64,000 bases of DNA. Origin: Chitinibacter sp. SCUT-21. GTDB taxonomy: Bacteria > Pseudomonadota > Gammaproteobacteria > Burkholderiales > Chitinibacteraceae. The translations under genes and the position numbers were made by a program. The stretch is from NCBI GenBank assembly GCA_041874755.1, contig CP102611.1:310001-374000 (forward strand), given 5' to 3'. The notes beneath the pieces were generated by a model that made no database searches, was not told the origin of the DNA, and saw nothing but the letters and a program-made list of their open reading frames with translations. Numbering within the stretch: position 1 is the stretch's first letter; every line of letters begins with the position of its first letter. Shown piece by piece: positions 62,166 to 64,000 of the stretch.

Positions 62166-63203
62166 TTAAGCCACCAAGCGATTGGATCGCACTAAAACAA
62201 TCAACAACGGCGCACCGATCAAGGCCAGAATAATACTGACCGGATTATCGTAGGGCTGGCTCAACCAGCGGGCTACAATGTCGGCCACGACCAACACAAT
62301 CGCGCCAAGCAAAGCGGAACAAAGCACTTGGTTAAATAATCGCGCACCGCTCAGCGAGCGCGCCAAATACGGCGCAATTAAGCCTAGAAAAGCCAAGGGG
62401 CCAGCCAAGGCAACGGCCAAACCGCTGAGCAAGGTCGTAATCACGCCGACCAGCATACGGATTAAGGTCGGCTGGTAACCCAGCGCGCGCGCACTATCGT
62501 CGCCCAACAGCAAGGCCGACAGCGGCCTAACGATCACGAAAGCCGCCGCCAAGCCCAACAAAAATGCGGGCACCAGCGGCCAGATCATCGCTGGGCTAGC
62601 ACCGGCTAGCGTACCGAGAATCCAGAAACGATATTGCTCGTAGGCGTTGGCATGGCTGAGCAAAATATACGACGTTGCACCGGAAAAAGTCGCCCCCAGA
62701 GCCAAGCCCGCCAGCACCAAACGCAGCGGTGACGCAGCATTTGGGCCTGATTGGGCAATCAGTAGCACCAGCATATTGGCGATCAGTGCGCCAATAAATG
62801 CCCACAGCAAATAATCGAGGCTGCTTTGTACCGCCCCCAGCGTAAAGCCGATCACGATGCCGAGCGCAGCACCGGCATTAACACCGAGCAAACCAGTATC
62901 GGCCAGCGGATTACGAGTCGCCGATTGCAACAAAGCCCCCGCAACGCCTAGGCTGGCACCGACCATGACGCCAGCCAAAGTGCGAGGCAGGCGCAAATCA
63001 TGAATCACCATCGCCAGCTGATCTTGCACTGCCGGATTAACACTATCCTGCCCCATCAGGTAATTCAAACTGGCCTGCATACCCAACTGGCCAGAGCCCG
63101 ATAGCAAAGACAAGCCTATCAATGCCAGCAGGGTCAGCAATAACAACGCTGCCAGACTGATTTGGCGTGGCGGATACAAGCTAGCGGCCATGATGTAAAC
63201 CAT
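62166..63203 (-). CDS. Iron-siderophore ABC transporter permease (FepD-like)
   Basis: Second FecCD-family permease, 345 residues, about ten membrane segments. RLPRTLAGVMVGASLGVAGALLQSATRNPLADTGLLGVNAGAALGIV (in parts), AGLALGATFSGATSYILL and ALAGPLAFLGLIAPYLARSL are typical. The start at 63203 is uncertain: the ATG at 63191 (MAASLYPP) is equally possible and no clear ribosome-binding site favours either. Confidence 0.9.
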   Translation of the reverse strand: MVYIMAASLYPPRQISLAALLLLTLLALIGLSLLSGSGQLGMQASLNYLMGQDSVNPAVQDQLAMVIHDLRLPRTLAGVMVGASLGVAGALLQSATRNPLADTGLLGVNAGAALGIVIGFTLGAVQSSLDYLLWAFIGALIANMLVLLIAQSGPNAASPLRLVLAGLALGATFSGATSYILLSHANAYEQYRFWILGTLAGASPAMIWPLVPAFLLGLAAAFVIVRPLSALLLGDDSARALGYQPTLIRMLVGVITTLLSGLAVALAGPLAFLGLIAPYLARSLSGARLFNQVLCSALLGAIVLVVADIVARWLSQPYDNPVSIILALIGAPLLIVLVRSNRLVA

Positions 63204-63228
63204 TCAACAAAACAATCATCGCCATCAT

Positions 63229-64000
63229 TTAATTCGCCGCTGGTAGCAGATTTTTTTCAAGATCATCAAGCACCGCCAATGCCGCCAATGGGCCGCCGGT
63301 ACTGGTCCACAGCGAACCGTCGATAATTCGCACTTGCTGGGTTTTGACGACCTTCAGATTTTTAAATGCTGGCGCCGTTTGTACGGCTTTCAGCGTTTCA
63401 GCCGCTTCGCCTTCGGGCGACAAGGTACCAATAAACATCCAATCGGCATCAATTTCGCTGAGCACTTCTAAACTGAGCGGTTTAGAGTGATTCGTTCCCG
63501 GTCCCATCTGACCCGCAGGGCGCTTTAAACCCAGATCTTGCACGATCAAGCTGGAAAACGCGTCTTTAAACATATAGCCGGGGCCTTTTGGATTCCAGCG
63601 CACAATGCTGACCGTTTGGTCTGGCTTAATTTTTTGCCTTAACGCAGCCACGCGAGTTTGATACTGGGCGAGAAACTGCTGCGCTTGCGCCTCTTTACCC
63701 AACACGGCTGCGATCTGATTAAACGCAGACTTCCAATCCGAACCCGTTTTGACCGCCACGACCGTGGGTGCGATACGCTGCAATTTGGCGATGATTTGTT
63801 GATCGCGCAAATCAGTGAGAATCAAATCGGGTTTGGCCGCCAGCACTTTATCCATATTGGGCTGGGCAAATCCGCCAACGCTAAGGACCTCGGCATTCTT
63901 GTGATGTAAATGGCTTTGCAGATAATGCGGCATACCTGATTGACCACGGCCATTGGTAGCGCCCACTGGCTCGATACCCAGTGCCAGCAAGGCATCCAAT
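63229..64000 (-). CDS. Iron-siderophore ABC transporter substrate-binding protein (FepB-like), cut by window edge
   Basis: The C-terminal 257 residues of a periplasmic binding protein of the FecB/FepB (TroA-like) fold: LLALGIEPVGATNGRGQ, PNMDKVLAAKPDLILTDLRDQQIIAKLQRIAPTVVAV (in parts), DADWMFIGTLSPEGEAAE and the end SLWTSTGGPLAALAVLDDLEKNLLPA. The N-terminus and signal peptide lie past 64000. It heads the uptake gene set FepB-D-G-C-entA. Outer-membrane receptor and iron regulator site are not visible. Confidence 0.9.
   Translation of the reverse strand, partial: LDALLALGIEPVGATNGRGQSGMPHYLQSHLHHKNAEVLSVGGFAQPNMDKVLAAKPDLILTDLRDQQIIAKLQRIAPTVVAVKTGSDWKSAFNQIAAVLGKEAQAQQFLAQYQTRVAALRQKIKPDQTVSIVRWNPKGPGYMFKDAFSSLIVQDLGLKRPAGQMGPGTNHSKPLSLEVLSEIDADWMFIGTLSPEGEAAETLKAVQTAPAFKNLKVVKTQQVRIIDGSLWTSTGGPLAALAVLDDLEKNLLPAAN

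Noticed and set aside
1..64000. CRISPR arrays, complete insertion sequences, prophage genes
   Set aside because: No tandem direct repeats with spacers, no intact transposase and no phage structural genes were seen.

Overview
The window is about 64 kb of chromosome from a betaproteobacterium, most likely order Neisseriales and probably the Chitinibacteraceae side (Chitinibacter, Deefgea or Iodobacter relatives). The reasons are gene order and family content, not a database search: rpsA-cmk, the run truA-trpF-trpB-trpA-accD-folC-SPOR-cvpA-purF-metZ, rpsF-priB-rpsR-rplI, rimP-nusA-infB-rbfA-truB-rpsO-pnp, phaR opposite a phasin, and a FimV/PilU pair that implies type IV pili. The 5' part of rpsA remains at the left edge and a siderophore-binding protein is cut at the right edge.

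Region 1 to 44.5 kb is mostly core. 1-6.7 kb: rpsA, cmk, an aldo/keto reductase, aromatic amino acid genes (aroF, tyrA) with a META/DUF4377 envelope protein between them, an MFS transporter and pgsA. 6.8-22 kb: rlmB, metZ, purF, cvpA, SPOR, folC, accD, trpA/B/F, truA, an orphan EcfT-like membrane protein, fimV and gluQ. 22.1-24.8 kb: fdxA, the S6 operon and tcdA. 24.9-26.3 kb: polyhydroxyalkanoate control (phaR and a phasin). 26.4-35.3 kb: the nusA-infB-pnp operon. 35.5-44.5 kb: fadD, pilU, an ArsC/Spx-like protein, a methyltransferase interrupted by an amber codon, suhB, trmJ, a carboxymuconolactone decarboxylase family protein, a PIN-PhoH protein, bcp, dcd and tRNA-Gly(CCC).

Region 44.6-59.4 kb is accessory. 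It holds a Sel1/TPM pair, a lemA-TPM-TPM-TPM operon, a membrane-anchored flavodoxin, two paralogous Cys-nucleophile alpha/beta hydrolases with a divergent LysR, a small tyrosine recombinase, an unknown membrane-protein pair, and an unknown lipoprotein/secreted-protein operon ending in a frameshifted small gene. A related stem-loop plus tail sequence occurs five times and separates these modules. Region 59.4-64 kb is a catecholate-siderophore locus: entA plus FepC/FepG/FepD/FepB-like uptake genes.

The most unusual signal is not a gene. Thirteen times in this window, mostly between genes, GTAT and ATACCC are separated by exactly 37 bases (45 bp from GTAT to ATAC). Several copies are inverted repeats with unrelated interior sequence. 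I do not recognise this element.
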